64,000 bases of DNA, from positions 1,367,001 through 1,431,000 of the forward strand of contig NC_007761.1 in the NCBI RefSeq assembly GCF_000092045.1, in the 5' to 3' direction. Both the position numbers and the translations under genes were made by a program. The notes under the pieces are model-generated. The model was not told where the DNA came from, did not search any database, and saw only the letters and a program-made list of their open reading frames with translations. This document shows positions 41,070 to 50,761 of the stretch, piece after piece. The stretch comes from Rhizobium etli CFN 42 (GTDB taxonomy: Bacteria > Pseudomonadota > Alphaproteobacteria > Rhizobiales > Rhizobiaceae). Position 1 is the stretch's first letter. The number at the start of each line of letters is the position of its first letter.

Positions 41070-42092
41070 ATGAACATCAAGAGCCTTCTTCTCGGCTCCG
41101 CTGCTGCTCTCGCAGTAGTTTCCGGTGCTCAGGCTGCTGACGCTATCGTTGCTGCTGAGCCGGAACCGGTTGAATATGTTCGCGTCTGCGACGCTTACGG
41201 CACCGGCTACTTCTACATCCCGGGCACGGAAACTTGCCTCAAGATCGAAGGCTACATCCGTTTCCAGGTCGACGTTGGTGATCAGCCGCTTAATGGCTCG
41301 GCCAGCAACGATTCGGATTGGGATGCGCGTACCCGCGGTCAGGTTCAGTTCACGGCCAAGAGCGACACCGAGTATGGTCCGCTGACCGGCGTCATCGTCA
41401 TGCAGTTCAATGCTGACAATGCCACCGACCAGGATGCCATCCTCGACTCCGCTTACCTCGACATCGCCGGCTTCCGCGCTGGTCTGTTCTACAGCTGGTG
41501 GGACGATGGCCTCTCTGGCGAAACCGACGATATCGGTTCTCCGGTCACGCTGCATAACTCCATCCGTTATCAGTACGAAACCGAAGCCTTCTACGCTGGC
41601 ATCAGCGTCGACGAACTGGAAGACGGCTTCTACAAGACGGACGAAGACCCGAACAACGTCGGCGTTGCCGTCGGTCTCGGCGGCAAGGGTGGTATCTTCA
41701 GCTACCAGATCACTGCCGGCTACGACGTCGACAACGAAGAAGGCGCTGTCCGCGCAATGGGTACGGTTGACATCGGTCCCGGTACGCTCGGCCTCGCAGC
41801 CGTCTACGCCACCGGCCCGAGCTCCTACTACACCGCCGCTGAATGGGCTATCGCTGCCGAATACGCTATCAAGGCAACCGACAAGCTCAAGATCACTCCC
41901 GGCGTCCAGTACTACAGCGACTACGGTATTGACGGCAACGACTTCGCCGACGGCGATGCCTGGAAGGTTGGTCTGACGGTTGATTACCAGATCGTCGACA
42001 ACTTCTACGCCAAGGCTTCGGTTCAGTACCTCGATCCGGAAGACGGCGACGACTCCACCTCGGGCTACTTCCGCCTGCAGCGTTCGTTCTAA
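41070..42092 (+). CDS. Outer-membrane porin, family 2 (RopA-like)
   Basis: The 340-residue protein starts with a signal peptide (MNIKSLLLGSAAALAVVSGA, then QAAD; cleavage near 23). The mature part begins with the rhizobial Porin_2 pattern EPEPVEYVRVCDAYGTGYFY and CLKIEGYIRFQVD, and alternates short strands and acidic turns to a terminal aromatic residue (LQRSF), as required for beta-barrel insertion. It forms a trimeric diffusion pore in the outer membrane. Codon use is strongly biased to C/T-ending codons, suggesting high expression. A strong terminator follows. Confidence 0.96.
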   Translation: MNIKSLLLGSAAALAVVSGAQAADAIVAAEPEPVEYVRVCDAYGTGYFYIPGTETCLKIEGYIRFQVDVGDQPLNGSASNDSDWDARTRGQVQFTAKSDTEYGPLTGVIVMQFNADNATDQDAILDSAYLDIAGFRAGLFYSWWDDGLSGETDDIGSPVTLHNSIRYQYETEAFYAGISVDELEDGFYKTDEDPNNVGVAVGLGGKGGIFSYQITAGYDVDNEEGAVRAMGTVDIGPGTLGLAAVYATGPSSYYTAAEWAIAAEYAIKATDKLKITPGVQYYSDYGIDGNDFADGDAWKVGLTVDYQIVDNFYAKASVQYLDPEDGDDSTSGYFRLQRSF

Positions 42093-42117
42093 TTTGGTCT
42101 GACTTCGGTCGATCAGG

Positions 42118-42143
42118 AAAGCCCGGCTCTCGAGCCGGGCTTT
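42118..42143 (+). terminator. Rho-independent terminator of the porin gene
   Basis: An AAAGCCCGGCT / AGCCGGGCTTT 11-bp perfect stem with a CTCG loop is followed by TTTTTG. It lies 26 bp after the porin stop codon and is the clearest terminator in the window. Confidence 0.93.
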
Positions 42144-42288
42144 TTGCATTGTGCAGTCAGTGTTTGAATCTCGCAGCCCTCGGAAGCGAGGCGTCGCACG
42201 ATCGCGCGGCCTACGTGCCGTGGTGGCGAGCGAATCTGAAAGATCGTGACGCGTTCAAACCCTTTTTCCGGCAAGGCCGTAGATCGCC

Positions 42289-43380
42289 TCAGGCATAGGC
42301 AAAACCTTTGGTTACACTCACCGCCGGAACATTTCGTGCCATGACTTTCAGATCTTCGCGGACCATCTCCGTAACCAGCTGATCAAGACTGGTCTCATGT
42401 TTCCAGCCAAGCTTCGTATGCGCCTTCGTCGGATCACCGATCAGAAGGTCAACTTCAGTCGGGCGGAAATAAGCCGGATCGATTTCCACCACGCACCGAC
42501 CGGATGTCTTGTCATACCCCTTTTCCTCAACCCCGTGGCCACGCCAATCAATCGGCATGCCCACCTTGGCAAAGGCCTTGTCGACGAAGGAACGAACCGA
42601 GTGCGTTTCGCCCGTTGCAAGGACATAGTCCTCCGGTTCGTCCTGCTGCAGCATCAGCCACATCCCGCGGACATATTCGCGCGCATGTCCCCAGTCGCGC
42701 TGCGCATCCAAATTGCCAAGATAGAGCCTTTCCTGCAGTCCAAGATGGATCGCAGCAGCTGCCCGGGTGATTTTACGGGTCACGAATGTTTCCCCGCGGA
42801 TCGGGCTTTCATGATTGAACAAGATGCCGTTCGACGCGTGCATGCCATATGCCTCGCGATAATTAACCACGATCCAATAGGCATAGAGCTTGGCCGCCGC
42901 GTAGGGTGATCGAGGGTAGAAAGGCGTCGTTTCGCTCTGCGGGACTTCTTGAACTTTGCCGTAGAGCTCCGAGGTGGACGCTTGATAGAAGCGTGTCTTC
43001 TTGGTCAGCCCCAGGAGGCGGATTGCTTCAAGCAGCCGAAGGGTGCCGGTTCCATCGGCGTTGGCCGTATATTCCGGCGTCTCGAAAGAGACTTGAACGT
43101 GGCTCTGCGCTGCGAGGTTATAGATCTCGTCCGGCTGCGTTTCCTGAACGACACGGATGAGGTTCGTCGAATCGGTCATGTCGCCGAAATGCAAGATGAA
43201 CCGAGGATTCTCGACATGCGGATCCTCGTAAAGATGCTCGATGCGGCTGGTGTTGAAGGACGATGAGCGTCGCTTGAGTCCGTGAACAATATAGCCCTTC
43301 TCCAAGAGAAACTCGGCCAGATAGGCACCGTCCTGACCTGTTATACCCGTAATCAGCGCAACCTTGTTTTTATTCTTCAC
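42289..43380 (-). CDS. gmd: GDP-mannose 4,6-dehydratase
   Basis: The 363-residue extended short-chain dehydrogenase has [17 protein letters not shown] (NADP-binding), the catalytic block [28 protein letters not shown] (Tyr and Lys) and the Gmd-specific [15 protein letters not shown]. It converts GDP-mannose to GDP-4-keto-6-deoxymannose, the precursor of GDP-fucose, GDP-rhamnose and related sugars. No reductase for the next step is in the window. It lies 52 bp after the ExoP-like gene at the end of the leftward polysaccharide block. Confidence 0.97.
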   Translation of the reverse strand: MKNKNKVALITGITGQDGAYLAEFLLEKGYIVHGLKRRSSSFNTSRIEHLYEDPHVENPRFILHFGDMTDSTNLIRVVQETQPDEIYNLAAQSHVQVSFETPEYTANADGTGTLRLLEAIRLLGLTKKTRFYQASTSELYGKVQEVPQSETTPFYPRSPYAAAKLYAYWIVVNYREAYGMHASNGILFNHESPIRGETFVTRKITRAAAAIHLGLQERLYLGNLDAQRDWGHAREYVRGMWLMLQQDEPEDYVLATGETHSVRSFVDKAFAKVGMPIDWRGHGVEEKGYDKTSGRCVVEIDPAYFRPTEVDLLIGDPTKAHTKLGWKHETSLDQLVTEMVREDLKVMARNVPAVSVTKGFAYA

Positions 43381-43432
43381 TACGGTCTCCGTAATCTGTT
43401 TCGGCGGAACCAGATGTGAATGCAGTCCTGGT

Positions 43433-45640
43433 TCAGGTGAATTCGTGGTATTTCCTCAGTGATTTCACAAACAATTCGGAATCGCTGAAGTTATACCTGG
43501 CGTGTTGTTTCGGATTAACGTTGTTGATGGCAACGCAGAGCTCTGTGTTGCGTGCGGTCCTCAGCTGATGTAAGCAAAATTCGGCCGCGCGACGGCTCGT
43601 CTTACCCCATTTGACGACCACGAGCGTTCGTTCTGCTAACGCCGTCAGATGCATCGTGTCAGCCGAGGCGAGCACAGGTGCGCTGTCGAAGATGACGACT
43701 TGGCCCAGCGAGGCGGCCATTGAGATAATGTCAGCCGCATCAGTCATGCGGGCGCGCCGATGGAGAGTGGCGTTGCCGGCCGGAATGAAGTCGATGCCGC
43801 TTGGATGGTGATCGATGATGTCCCGGATTCCAGCCTGTCCACACAGGAATTCGTTCAACCCCTGCTGTAGCTCTGACCTGAAAAACGAGTCGAGATGTCC
43901 GTGTCTGAGGTCGCCATCAACAAGCAGCACCGGAATTCCGTTGGCGGCGAGATCGATTGCCAATGATCTGGCGACAAGCGACTTGCCCTCTCCGCTATGA
44001 GCCGACGTCACGACAATACTGTTAGGCAGCTTTCCACCGTTGGACTGTTTGAGCGAAGTTATGACGGAGCGAATTGCTTCGTCAAACATCCCGTCTCGAA
44101 TGTACCCAAAGAGCATAGATGGATCCCCCCGATCCCTCCGTTTCAGGCGCGGGATGAACCCGGCTGGCACTATGCGAGGGATTCCGGCCATCTGATCGAA
44201 GCTGCGGACCGAGTTATCCAGCATCTCGACCACGAAAGCGGCCGTTACCGCGATCGATATCGAGGCCAGGAGGGCGCCGACCAGGTAGAAAAGCCGCCCG
44301 CGTCCCTGCGGTGCCAGCGGCACTGCTGCCGGTGACAAAACTTCCAGTTCCGCTCCCGGCAGCATGGCTTGCGCAGCCAGGCCGCGGCGCTGCTCCTCGA
44401 GCTTATCAAGCGCGGTCTGCTCCTTCTCAGCCATGCGCTGGAGTCGCGCCAGTTCCGTTTGCGCCAGGGCAGAGCGAGCGCGTTTCTCATGAGCAGCCGC
44501 CAAGGCCGACCGGACCACGTCACCTTCATGATCGAGCGCTGCAAGCTTCGAGCGGATGGATTGAAGGTATCGATCGGTGGCAAGCTTGAGATCGGTGCGG
44601 GATTTGACAATCTTCGCCCGCATATCGACCACGGCTTCGGCCGTGTTGCCATATGTCTCGAGAAGGCGCTCGAGATCTTGCTCCTGCGCACGAAGCTCTC
44701 GTTGCATTGCGCCGATGCTGTCGGGAATAACCATATTCTGCAGGGTAAGCGAGAGGTCGTCGGCCGCTTCCAGTGCAGATATCGTTGCTCTCGCCTCAGT
44801 GCGGCTTTGTTCGATTTTTGTTTGCCGCTCGCCCAGCTCCATTATCGACTTGATCTGTTCAACCTGATCGTTGTCATTTGAGACGACATCCATTGTCTTT
44901 TGATATTGGTCGGCGGCATCGCGTGCTGCCGCAGCGCGGTCCTTCTGTTCGGCGATGCGCTGCAGAACCCATTCTTCTGCCGCGTCCAGGCGGCCCCGTA
45001 GACCGTCCTTCCGCTCTTCGAGATAGATGCTGATGAGCCGGTTCGGGACCGAGGCCGCCAGTTGGGGGTCGCTCGCATCGAAGCCGATCTGAATAACGTC
45101 ACCCTGGCCATCGCGCCATACGCGGAGTGCCTTGTAGTATTTCGGGATGATCGGCTCGATGCTGTTTCGGGCCGGCGAGGATGGTTTTTCTCTGTCGACC
45201 AGACCACGCAGCATTGCTCGGATCCTGTCGATAAGCGAGGTCTCCTGCAGCGCCGGATTGAATTCCGGCCATTCATCGAGCCGCAGGTCACGGATTACCC
45301 GCTCTGCAATGCTTCTCGAAAGAAGTCGCTCGGTCTCCGATGTGGCGTCCAGCGGATCGTTGCGGCCGGAATCCTCCGGGCCGAGTTTCGTCGCCAGAGG
45401 CGTGTGGATAATCAGCCGGGACTCGGCATGAAAACTCGGCTTCAATCCCGAAACCATGACTGCGGCGATCGTCATAAACAGCGTGATGATAGCCACGATC
45501 ATCACCATCCTTCGCCGGATAAGACGCAAGCCCGATGTGAGGTCAAAGTCGTCCGACCTGGTTTCTATCTGAAACCGGGGATCGTAGCGCATCGACGAGA
45601 GCGAGGTGTTGCGGTCTGGCGGGATAGTTGAAATGGTCAT
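43433..45640 (-). CDS. ExoP-like polysaccharide co-polymerase with C-terminal BY-kinase domain
   Basis: The 735-residue protein has an N-terminal Wzz domain with a first membrane helix (about 40-62), a long periplasmic coiled-coil region (about 200-420), a second helix near 440-465, then a BY-kinase domain with Walker [10 protein letters not shown] (546-554, K553), Walker A' LLVDGDLR and Walker [10 protein letters not shown]. The C-terminal tail has only two Tyr (YNF and KYHEF), fewer than in typical Tyr-rich clusters. It sets chain length and couples polymerisation to export. Its start overlaps the upstream GT4 stop by 4 bp. Confidence 0.94.
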   Translation of the reverse strand: MTISTIPPDRNTSLSSMRYDPRFQIETRSDDFDLTSGLRLIRRRMVMIVAIITLFMTIAAVMVSGLKPSFHAESRLIIHTPLATKLGPEDSGRNDPLDATSETERLLSRSIAERVIRDLRLDEWPEFNPALQETSLIDRIRAMLRGLVDREKPSSPARNSIEPIIPKYYKALRVWRDGQGDVIQIGFDASDPQLAASVPNRLISIYLEERKDGLRGRLDAAEEWVLQRIAEQKDRAAAARDAADQYQKTMDVVSNDNDQVEQIKSIMELGERQTKIEQSRTEARATISALEAADDLSLTLQNMVIPDSIGAMQRELRAQEQDLERLLETYGNTAEAVVDMRAKIVKSRTDLKLATDRYLQSIRSKLAALDHEGDVVRSALAAAHEKRARSALAQTELARLQRMAEKEQTALDKLEEQRRGLAAQAMLPGAELEVLSPAAVPLAPQGRGRLFYLVGALLASISIAVTAAFVVEMLDNSVRSFDQMAGIPRIVPAGFIPRLKRRDRGDPSMLFGYIRDGMFDEAIRSVITSLKQSNGGKLPNSIVVTSAHSGEGKSLVARSLAIDLAANGIPVLLVDGDLRHGHLDSFFRSELQQGLNEFLCGQAGIRDIIDHHPSGIDFIPAGNATLHRRARMTDAADIISMAASLGQVVIFDSAPVLASADTMHLTALAERTLVVVKWGKTSRRAAEFCLHQLRTARNTELCVAINNVNPKQHARYNFSDSELFVKSLRKYHEFT

Positions 45641-46782
45641 CGTTCACTAACCGACGTTTGAGGTTGCGCGGAGACGGCGTCATAGAGTTTTTCCAGCGAT
45701 CGCATGTAGGCCTTCATACTGAACTGGTTGAGATAATGCGCCCGGGCCTTGGCCGAGAGGCGATTGCGGATTTCCGGATCGCTGACGAGTCTCGCCAGCG
45801 CCGCAGCCAGGGCATCCTTGTCTCCGACAGGCACGAAGACGCCCGTTTCACCGTCAGAGATGACTTCGCCATGTGCGCCGACGCGCGTGGTAACGACCGC
45901 AAGCCCGTGGGCGAGCCCTTCGACCACAGCCATTGCCAAACCCTCGGCATGCGAAGGCAGGACCAGGATATCTGCCCGTGCACACAAGGCTTGCGCCTCG
46001 TCGGCGCCGAGCCAGCCCGGCATTTTCACCAGATCTGAAAGGCCCAGGGCTGCGGCTTGGCGGCGGTAGTCTTCCACAGGTCCGTCGCCGGCCAGCACGG
46101 CCCGCCACTGGAGCTCCTTCATCATCGGATGACTTAAGGCAAGCAGAAGCTCCCCAACGCCTTTGCGTTCGCTCAGTCGGCCGAGAAAGACGATCAACGG
46201 CATCTTGCCGACGTGAACACTGCGCGCCCCGGGGTCGGGAACACAATTGCGGATGACGGCCACGCGGCGCTCGTCCACGCCGAGAAGCGTCGTTAGCGTC
46301 ATGCGATCGCGCTGACCCAGTGCTACGACCTGGTCGGCATTTTGGAACATCCGGCGTATGAGCATTTGTTGCCGTGGCGAGCGTGCGGCAAAATCACTCG
46401 CATAGTCGTAATCATGCAGGTGCAATATGTGAGAGCACCCGAGGAAGCGGGCAGCCTCGGTGAGGATCAGTTTTCTCGCGGTGCTGCCGCGACCCGCGAC
46501 ATGGATATGGTGAATGCGTGCCGGAGCAATTATCCGATCCTTGGCCATCATCAAGATGGCGCCGAGCAGGCGCATCGGCGACGTGATGAGGGACCAGCGC
46601 CGCCCCCTGGTGTCGGTGACGAGGTGCGTTTCGCCTGCCTCCCTCACCGTGCTCGATATATAGCCGACCAGCCTGCCAATTCCGCCGCCGTTCTCGCAAC
46701 CACCCGGAACATAGTGGCGGACGGTTGCTGCTGCATTCCGCACCGCTGTCCGATTCCCCTGCGTGAGCGCCGTCATTCGCAT
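45637..46782 (-). CDS. GT4-family glycosyltransferase (polysaccharide assembly) 1
   Basis: The 381-residue GT-B protein has a C-terminal donor-binding half with VFLGRLSERKGVGELLLAL and the EX7E motif in PSHAEGLAMAVVEGLAHG. It probably adds one sugar of the lipid-linked repeat unit on the cytoplasmic face. Its start overlaps the upstream GT4 gene by 10 bp and its ATGA stop overlap links it to the ExoP-like gene, so all are co-translated. Confidence 0.92.
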   Translation of the reverse strand: MRMTALTQGNRTAVRNAAATVRHYVPGGCENGGGIGRLVGYISSTVREAGETHLVTDTRGRRWSLITSPMRLLGAILMMAKDRIIAPARIHHIHVAGRGSTARKLILTEAARFLGCSHILHLHDYDYASDFAARSPRQQMLIRRMFQNADQVVALGQRDRMTLTTLLGVDERRVAVIRNCVPDPGARSVHVGKMPLIVFLGRLSERKGVGELLLALSHPMMKELQWRAVLAGDGPVEDYRRQAAALGLSDLVKMPGWLGADEAQALCARADILVLPSHAEGLAMAVVEGLAHGLAVVTTRVGAHGEVISDGETGVFVPVGDKDALAAALARLVSDPEIRNRLSAKARAHYLNQFSMKAYMRSLEKLYDAVSAQPQTSVSER

Positions 46783-47876
46783 GCTCCGACCACCTCACGA
46801 TAAACGGCCGCAGCCTGTGCGCCGACCTGTTCAGGCGAATTCGGACCGGTGGCCCAGGCGAGCGCGCTGGTCCCGAAGCTGCTTCTCAGTTCGCTGTTAT
46901 CAGCCAGTGTCCGGATGGCACTGGCGAGCTGTTCGACGTCCCCTGGCCGAACCACCATTCCCAGTCCGTTTGGCAGAACGGTAGCGCGCAACTCGCCGAC
47001 ATCAGTCACGATGACCGGTTTGCCAAATGCCGCGGCAAGGTTGAGCACACCACTTTGCGAGGCTTCCGTGTAGGGAAGAACAACCATATCGGCATCCAGA
47101 AAAAGCTGGGCGACCTCCATGTCCTCGATAAAGCGGTTGCGAATGTCATAGCGGCCGGTTTCGCCCATAAGCGGCTGGAAGATCCACGGATCGTCGCCGC
47201 GGCCGGCGACCGTGATGCGCAGATTGGGGAGCTGGTCCTTGAGCATTGCTTCGGCGCGGACCAGATGCTCCAATCCCTTGTAAGCAAAGATCCGTCCGAA
47301 AAGCAGCACGCGCAAGGTTCCATCTGCGGGGCCTCGCGCCATTTTGTGGTGTCGAGCGAGTTCCGCGTAGCGATGAATGGCCGGATGCGACAGAACATGG
47401 ACGCGATCAGGCGATTTCGAATATCGCTCGAGAACCAGTTGTTTCAGCCCCTCGCCATGGACGACGACATGACCCGATTGCCGCACCATCAGTTGGGGAG
47501 CCCAGGCGGGCAGCTTGCGGGTGTCGGAATCGCCGGGATGCACGTCAACATCATGGACAGTCGTAACAAGCGGGATCGGCCGCCAGAATGGCGCAGCAAA
47601 GTTCAACCACAGCGTGGAATTGCTCAGAAGGTGAATGACGTTCGGCCGCTCGTTCCGGATGAGACGCGTGAGTTGGTGCAGGAACCAGGGATTGGCGAGC
47701 GAACGGTGCCGTGGCCAGTCCAAAAGGTGCAGATCGACAGCCGGATCGAAAGCGGAGGCAAGGTTGGCGTAGCGCCGATGCGGAACTGCGAGCGCGACCT
47801 GCAGGTGTTGCGCAACACCGTTGGCGAACGAAATAGTGTAGTCTTCGAGTTCGGAAACCAGCATCAGCGCCTTCAT
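46773..47876 (-). CDS. GT4-family glycosyltransferase (polysaccharide assembly) 2
   Basis: The 367-residue GT-B protein has LLFGRIFAYKGLEHLVRAE and, at the donor site, TEASQSGVLNLAAAFG, where the second Glu of EX7E is replaced by Asn. Despite that change the fold features are complete. It overlaps its neighbours by 4 bp (upstream GT2) and 10 bp (downstream GT4). The donor sugar is unknown. Confidence 0.9.
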   Translation of the reverse strand: MKALMLVSELEDYTISFANGVAQHLQVALAVPHRRYANLASAFDPAVDLHLLDWPRHRSLANPWFLHQLTRLIRNERPNVIHLLSNSTLWLNFAAPFWRPIPLVTTVHDVDVHPGDSDTRKLPAWAPQLMVRQSGHVVVHGEGLKQLVLERYSKSPDRVHVLSHPAIHRYAELARHHKMARGPADGTLRVLLFGRIFAYKGLEHLVRAEAMLKDQLPNLRITVAGRGDDPWIFQPLMGETGRYDIRNRFIEDMEVAQLFLDADMVVLPYTEASQSGVLNLAAAFGKPVIVTDVGELRATVLPNGLGMVVRPGDVEQLASAIRTLADNSELRSSFGTSALAWATGPNSPEQVGAQAAAVYREVVGACE

Positions 47877-48823
47877 TGTGCTGACTCCGAAAAGCCAAGA
47901 GACTGACCACGTCGAGGGAGGTCGCTGGCTGTGCGCAATGCATCACGCATACGCCTCCGCAAGTCTGGTTCGCCGGCGAAAAAAAGCCCTTGCACGCCAA
48001 GTCTTAACCGGGTGCGTATGTCTGCGCCCTCCAGCCTGGCCGAGGCGACCCGATACGGAAAGTGATCGGCCAGACGCAGCCTTCCGGCTAAATCGTGCGC
48101 GGAAAGAAACTGGTTTGTCACTTCAACGACAGTCCGCCAATGGGTCATCCGCTTTCGTAACATGGCGGCGTCATCGACTGGTCGATACCAGTTGTTGTTG
48201 TGGATGCGGTAGAATCCGAGTGCATCGGACAGGGCGACAACGTCCCCCAAAAATGGGTAGATCCCCGTAAGCCAGGCATCGGCGGAAATGCGGAACTGCT
48301 CAGGAATATCGCCTGCCGCACCCCAGGCGCTCCGTCTTACAGCGATGGCTGATGTTAGTGGGAAGGGCCACCAGCCAGCCGATCGCGCAAGCCGTGGCGA
48401 TAAATCTCCCGAACACAGGGTCCGAGGGATTGGCTTGAAGGCTATTGAGCCATCGGTCTGCGTTGGCTGAAGCCGGTGATAAACAAGCGATGCATGAGGA
48501 TTCGACTGGAAAGCGGCGGCTGTTGCCGACAGCTTGTTCGGCGCCCACCAGTCATCGGCATCGAGAAAACAGAGGATGTCGCCACTGCTTGCCTTCACAG
48601 CAGCATTAATGGCGGCGGCCTGTCCCTGGTTTTCCTGGAAGAGCACTTTCACCCGCTTTTCATAGCCTTCGAGAACCGAGCGCGACTGATCGCTCGAGCC
48701 GTCATCGACGACGATGATCTCGGCATCAGACCTCTTTTGGCGCAAGGCGCTGTCAATCGCCCGAGGAAGGAAGCAACCGTAGTTGTAGTTGTTGATGAGG
48801 ACGCTGATCGTCGGCCGCTCCAT
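47873..48823 (-). CDS. GT2-family glycosyltransferase, first gene of the leftward block
   Basis: The 316-residue GT-A protein has ISVLINNYNYGCFLPRAIDS, EIIVVDDGSSDQS and the DxD-type LCFLDADDWW. The ATG at 48823 has AGGGGG upstream and replaces an open frame to 48859. No membrane segment is seen, so it is a cytoplasmic or peripheral enzyme. It is divergent from the polymerase gene across about 615 bp of non-coding DNA that must hold both promoters. Confidence 0.92.
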   Translation of the reverse strand: MERPTISVLINNYNYGCFLPRAIDSALRQKRSDAEIIVVDDGSSDQSRSVLEGYEKRVKVLFQENQGQAAAINAAVKASSGDILCFLDADDWWAPNKLSATAAAFQSNPHASLVYHRLQPTQTDGSIAFKPIPRTLCSGDLSPRLARSAGWWPFPLTSAIAVRRSAWGAAGDIPEQFRISADAWLTGIYPFLGDVVALSDALGFYRIHNNNWYRPVDDAAMLRKRMTHWRTVVEVTNQFLSAHDLAGRLRLADHFPYRVASARLEGADIRTRLRLGVQGLFFAGEPDLRRRMRDALRTASDLPRRGQSLGFSESAQ

Positions 48824-49438
48824 GACACCCCCTCTCAAGCGCGTTGCTGCGCGACACATCGGTACGCCGGAGTTGCGAACGCTCGTTCGTTCGACAACGC
48901 GATTTGATGGAAAGAGATGGGAGGCGGACAGGCATCATTCTGCGCGATCAGGCTTGCGCCCTGAGCTCGTAGGGTCACCACCGCAACGCGTGATGCTTCC
49001 GTTATAGTGCATACGAAACCAGGACCATGACGCAGAACCATAAAAATCCCAACCCTTCCAAGCGTCACCTGCCCACTGCCAGCTGCGCCAGAATTATTGC
49101 CTCACTTCACCACCGACTGCGGCTTAGCGCGGCGTGCTTCGCAGTATGTTTTCATCGCCAAGCTACCGGCGATTGGTCACCGGCGACATCTGCTCTTATG
49201 GGCAATGCCGTTTGCCCAAGCACCAACTTTTGGGGGAGGGGTAGACCGTGAGCTTAACCTTAGCAACGCCCTTGGAGGGTGGGTACGCGCGTTAGGCTTA
49301 GCCCTGCCTTCGTTTGCGTTAGTTGACTGGGGAGATGGCGGGATGTTCGTTGATAAGCAGCAGCTGTGAAAGGGAACCCATGTCTTTCCAAATTGCCGCG
49401 ATGAGCAGCCTTTCGTCTGTCCAAGCACAACGGGACCG
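48824..49438. other. 615-bp divergent control region of the polysaccharide locus
   Basis: No convincing gene is seen. The region separates the leftward GT2-ExoP-gmd block from the rightward polymerase block and so should hold both main promoters. Short repeats of GCGTTAG occur at about 49289 and 49317. No specific regulator site is recognised. Confidence 0.45.
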
Positions 49439-50761
49439 ATGATGAGAGCGTATACGCTTAGAATAGCGAATGGGCCGACCGTCAGTTGGCGAACGATAGA
49501 ATACTGGGGCGCCGGCCTCTGCCTTTTTCTTCAGACAGGCGCCTTTTTCCCGCTCATGTTGGCGGATGCCGACGGAGCCATTAGCGATCATGCCAGGTCA
49601 ATATTGCGCCTGCTTTGCCTACCCGTATACAGCTTCACACTGTTGATGCTGGTGCGGAATTTTCCGCATTTTCTCATAGCACTCAAGCGAAATTGGTTTG
49701 TCCCTCTGATGGTCGCCATGCCGTTTGTCTCCGTCTTCTGGTCGGTAGGTCCTTCCACCACATTCAGGCGCGCCATCGGTCTGCTCTTTACGGTACTTCT
49801 GGCCTATGTGCTGGCGATACGCTTCACACCAAGGCAGTTGCTGCTGCTGGCATTTGCCACTTTCGGAACATGCATCGTCCTCAGCCTGCTGCTCTTCGTG
49901 GCGTCGCCGGGTCTCGCTCGCATGCCGATGGACGGCGCGGCGCGTGGCATATTCATCCACAAGAACAGTCTCGGTTGGTATGCCGCCATGATGATACTGG
50001 TGTCGACGGCCGTTTTATTGGACGATAGCCGGGCCTTACGGCGAACCGCTTTGCTTTTCTTGATCGCTGGTGGGGCCTGTCTCGTCCGCGCCGGATCGAT
50101 GACCGCTTTAATTGCGACGGTATCGGCCTATTGCTTGATCGGGTTCTATTCCCTGTTGCGGCGGATCGGTGGCATCAGTCGCGTGGTCTTCATCCTGATT
50201 TTTGTTCAAATGGCCATCGGGCTCCTCTTTGTGCTTCACGAATTCCTCGTTCCGTTCCTGGAGGCGCTTGGCAAGGACGCCACTTTGACGGGCCGAGTGC
50301 CATTATGGGAACTGGTCGATGGTCAGATTGCCGATCACCTGCTGCTCGGCTTCGGCTACCAGGCCTTTTGGACAGAAGCGAATCCCGAGGCCTGGATTAT
50401 TTGGTCGAAAATCCAATGGATGTCTCCCCACGCCCATAACGGATTCCGCGATACGCTGCTGAACTTCGGAATATGCGGGATGATTTTGTTCGCTCTGATG
50501 CTTCTACAGGCATTACGCCAAGGGGCAGTCCTCCAATGCCGCGACCCGCATTATGGCTGGCTGTGGTTGAATGTCTTCACAGTCGTGATTTTGGTGATGA
50601 ACCTGACTGAGACGATCTTCCTGATCCAGAACGACACAATTTTCATTCTGTTCATGTCAGGCATCATCATGTTCTCTCTTTACGAACCCGTTGTTTTGAT
50701 GACTCCCGGCCAGCAACTGCGGCCATCGGCACGCAGGACAACGGCGGAACTGCAGATTTGA
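49439..50761 (+). CDS. Wzy-type O-antigen/exopolysaccharide polymerase (ligase-superfamily)
   Basis: The 440-residue protein has about 11 membrane segments and a large loop with SPHAHNGFRDTLLNFGICGM, the H-x-H-N signature of the O-antigen ligase/polymerase family, plus LTGRVPLWELV before it. It probably joins lipid-linked repeat units in the periplasm (ExoQ-like function). Its stop overlaps the start of the beta-helix gene, so the two are translated together. Confidence 0.9.
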   Translation: MMRAYTLRIANGPTVSWRTIEYWGAGLCLFLQTGAFFPLMLADADGAISDHARSILRLLCLPVYSFTLLMLVRNFPHFLIALKRNWFVPLMVAMPFVSVFWSVGPSTTFRRAIGLLFTVLLAYVLAIRFTPRQLLLLAFATFGTCIVLSLLLFVASPGLARMPMDGAARGIFIHKNSLGWYAAMMILVSTAVLLDDSRALRRTALLFLIAGGACLVRAGSMTALIATVSAYCLIGFYSLLRRIGGISRVVFILIFVQMAIGLLFVLHEFLVPFLEALGKDATLTGRVPLWELVDGQIADHLLLGFGYQAFWTEANPEAWIIWSKIQWMSPHAHNGFRDTLLNFGICGMILFALMLLQALRQGAVLQCRDPHYGWLWLNVFTVVILVMNLTETIFLIQNDTIFILFMSGIIMFSLYEPVVLMTPGQQLRPSARRTTAELQI